Source: Chryseobacterium tagetis (lineage in GTDB: Bacteria; Bacteroidota; Bacteroidia; Flavobacteriales; Weeksellaceae). Taken from it: a stretch of DNA of 64,000 bases. The position numbers were made by a program, and so were the translations under genes. The notes under the pieces are model-generated. The model did not search any database, had not been told where the DNA came from, and saw nothing but the letters and a program-made list of their open reading frames with translations. The stretch spans positions 496,001-560,000 of the forward strand of contig NZ_JAERSE020000004.1 in assembly GCF_016735585.2 (NCBI RefSeq), read 5' to 3'. Shown here one piece after another: positions 62,770 to 64,000 of this stretch (within the stretch, counting starts at the first letter, position 1; every line of letters begins with the position of its first letter).

Positions 62770-63342
62770 TTATTTAGGGAATCTCATTTTATAATTGATA
62801 CTTACATCTCCCTGAGTGATTTTTGTAAGCTTCCCTTTTACCAATTTCTTTTTCAAAGCACTCAAATGATCTGTAAACAATGTACCTTCTATATGATCAT
62901 ATTCATGCTGAATTACGCGGGCTCTAATATCGGAAAAAGTTTCTGTATGCTTAACGAAATTTTCGTCATAATATTCGATAAGAATTGTACTTTTTCTTTT
63001 TACATCTTCTCTCACATCAGGAATTGAAAGACATCCTTCGTTGAATTTCCATTCTTCACCGGATTCTTCAAGAATTTTAGCATTGATAAAAACTTTTTTG
63101 AATTCTGCCAGTTCATCCTTAATATCTTCATAATCTTCATCTTCCGCCAAAGGAGTAACGTCAATGACAAACAAACGAATATCCAGCCCGATTTGCTCTG
63201 CAGCCAAACCGATTCCGTTTGCACTGTACATAGTTTCGAACATATTATCTATCAACTCTTGTAACTCGGGATAATCTTTATCTATCTCCTTACCTACTTT
63301 TCTCAAAACAGGATCCCCAAAGGCTCTTATCGGTAAAATCAT
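62770..63342 (-). CDS. def: Peptide deformylase
   Basis: This 190-residue enzyme removes the formyl group from nascent N-termini. All three motifs are present: GIGLAAEQIG (motif 1), EGCLSIPDV (motif 2, Cys metal ligand) and QHEYDHIEG (motif 3, two His and catalytic Glu). The start at 63342 overlaps the ruvX stop by 4 nt, so both are translated from one transcript. Confidence 0.96.
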   Translation of the reverse strand: MILPIRAFGDPVLRKVGKEIDKDYPELQELIDNMFETMYSANGIGLAAEQIGLDIRLFVIDVTPLAEDEDYEDIKDELAEFKKVFINAKILEESGEEWKFNEGCLSIPDVREDVKRKSTILIEYYDENFVKHTETFSDIRARVIQHEYDHIEGTLFTDHLSALKKKLVKGKLTKITQGDVSINYKMRFPK

Positions 63343-63755
63343 CTTGTTCTTTGTTCTAAAAAATTCTGCAATATGATGGTTGCACTTACTTTATCTATTA
63401 ATCCTTTTTCCTGTCTTTGCTTTTTGCTTTTTCCGCTTTGGGAAATAAAAAACGAAGCCATCTTGGATGTAAATCTTTCATCGAAGCGGTTTACTTTTAT
63501 CATTGGAAATTCTTTTTCAAAAACTTCTATGAATTTCAAAATATCGGTTTCCACTTCGGAAATATTTCCTTTCAAATCTACAGGAAGTCCTACTACCACT
63601 TCATCCACTCTGTTCTCATTAAAATATTTTTTCAAAAATTCAATCAAAACAGAAGTCTGAACAGTATTCAAACCACTCGCAATAATTTGCATATCATCCG
63701 TTGCAGCAATACCACAACGAGCCTTTCCATAGTCTATTGCAAGGATTTGTCCCAT
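63339..63755 (-). CDS. ruvX: Holliday junction resolvase-like protein RuvX (YqgF)
   Basis: This 138-residue RNase H-fold protein has the catalytic acid in ILAIDYGKARCGIA (Asp8), VVVGLPVDLKG and VNRFDERFTSKMA, and a final Asp in GLIDKVSATIILQNFL. Family members process 16S rRNA ends or resolve recombination intermediates. It heads the ruvX-def pair and has its own near-start promoter (63763-63770). Confidence 0.93.
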   Translation of the reverse strand: MGQILAIDYGKARCGIAATDDMQIIASGLNTVQTSVLIEFLKKYFNENRVDEVVVGLPVDLKGNISEVETDILKFIEVFEKEFPMIKVNRFDERFTSKMASFFISQSGKSKKQRQEKGLIDKVSATIILQNFLEQRTR

Positions 63756-63762
63756 AAGTTTG

Positions 63763-63770
63763 CAAATTTA
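63763..63770 (-). promoter_or_regulatory. TAAATTTG -7 promoter element of ruvX
   Basis: On the minus strand TAAATTTG ends 7 bp before the ruvX ATG, almost the same context as rbfA. It implies a very short leader. Confidence 0.5.
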
Positions 63771-63871
63771 GTAAATTTTAATGATTTTATTCCACACACA
63801 GTTTTTTTTATAAATCATGTTTTAATTCCATTATTTTTTTTATAATTTTATTCTTCCAAACTACTTAAATT

Positions 63872-64000
63872 ATGAAAAAAATCATACTCGTAAGACATGC
63901 GAAGAGCGACTGGCCGGAGGAAACAGAGGATTTTGACAGACCTTTGGCAGATAAAGGATTGGAAGATGCTATGAATATGTCCCGGTTTTTAAAAACCAAT
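63872..64000 (+). CDS. SixA-like histidine phosphatase, 5' part
   Basis: The first 43 codons are present; the gene runs off the window. KKIILVRHAKSDWPEE carries the RHG/RHA phosphoacceptor histidine typical of the SixA branch of histidine phosphatases, followed by DRPLADKGLEDA. It is divergent from ruvX. Confidence 0.85.
   Translation, partial: MKKIILVRHAKSDWPEETEDFDRPLADKGLEDAMNMSRFLKTN

Noticed and set aside
1..64000. CRISPR array
   Set aside because: No series of regularly spaced identical repeats is visible; the repeats seen are pairs at regulatory or att sites.

Overview
The window comes from the chromosome of a Chryseobacterium-like flavobacterium (Bacteroidota, Weeksellaceae type). 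Evidence for this is the AT-rich composition, TAnnTTTG promoter elements, a type IX secretion sorting tail, Bacteroidota-only families (DUF349, DUF5606, DUF3871, LVIVD and SdiA-regulated-like lipoproteins), a short NuoG, and a complete nuoA-N operon. The genus is inferred from gene content and protein style, not from a marker gene.

Region 1 (755-18422) is an integrated mobile element of about 17.7 kb. It is bounded by a 34-bp perfect direct repeat of the 3' end of a CAU-anticodon tRNA gene; the intact tRNA is at 18395-18468. The tyrosine recombinase lies directly beside the tRNA. The backbone holds a RepA-like RecA-fold ATPase, an XRE regulator divergent from a membrane protein, a DUF3871 protein, an AAA_24 ATPase, and a protein with family-A DNA polymerase palm motifs. 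No relaxase or conjugation gene was seen, so the element looks self-replicating or satellite-like and depends on others for transfer. Its cargo is a compact defence island. One part is a tight four-gene operon (4570-11290): a TPR/LA2681-type HEPN protein, a second HEPN protein, a GajA-like OLD/TOPRIM nuclease and a GajB-like UvrD helicase. This amounts to a Gabija core with two HEPN putative RNases in front. Facing it is a two-gene module (13103-11318): an ABC/AAA15-like ATPase overlapping a small cysteine-rich protein with a PD-(D/E)XK-like ExK motif. These two modules are the best candidates for undescribed biology here.

Region 2 (18531-29050) is core chromosome: methylmalonyl-CoA epimerase, RbfA, a LolC/E-like permease, a secreted endonuclease I with FnIII and T9SS tail, AroE, a DUF349 repeat protein, RibD, YigZ, a zinc metallopeptidase, a GNAT protein and a small two-helix membrane protein.

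Region 3 (29172-43495) is the respiratory complex I operon nuoABCDEFGHIJKLMN. A gene for an exported, outer-membrane-like protein is embedded between nuoF and nuoG.

Region 4 (43641-48626) is a contractile-injection (T6SS-like) cargo locus: a LysM-like protein, a DUF4280 PAAR-like tip protein, a large predicted peptidoglycan-attacking effector, and an SH3-domain lipoprotein that may be its immunity protein.

Region 5 (48693-64000) is mixed core: an LVIVD lipoprotein, a GAF-domain protein, a bestrophin, an HD protein fused to a PycTM-like (DUF5706) membrane domain, a 1237-residue metallophosphoesterase with a barrel-like C-terminus, an SdiA-regulated-like lipoprotein, a FUSC protein, MazG, DUF5606, peptide deformylase, RuvX, and the start of a SixA-like phosphatase cut by the window end.
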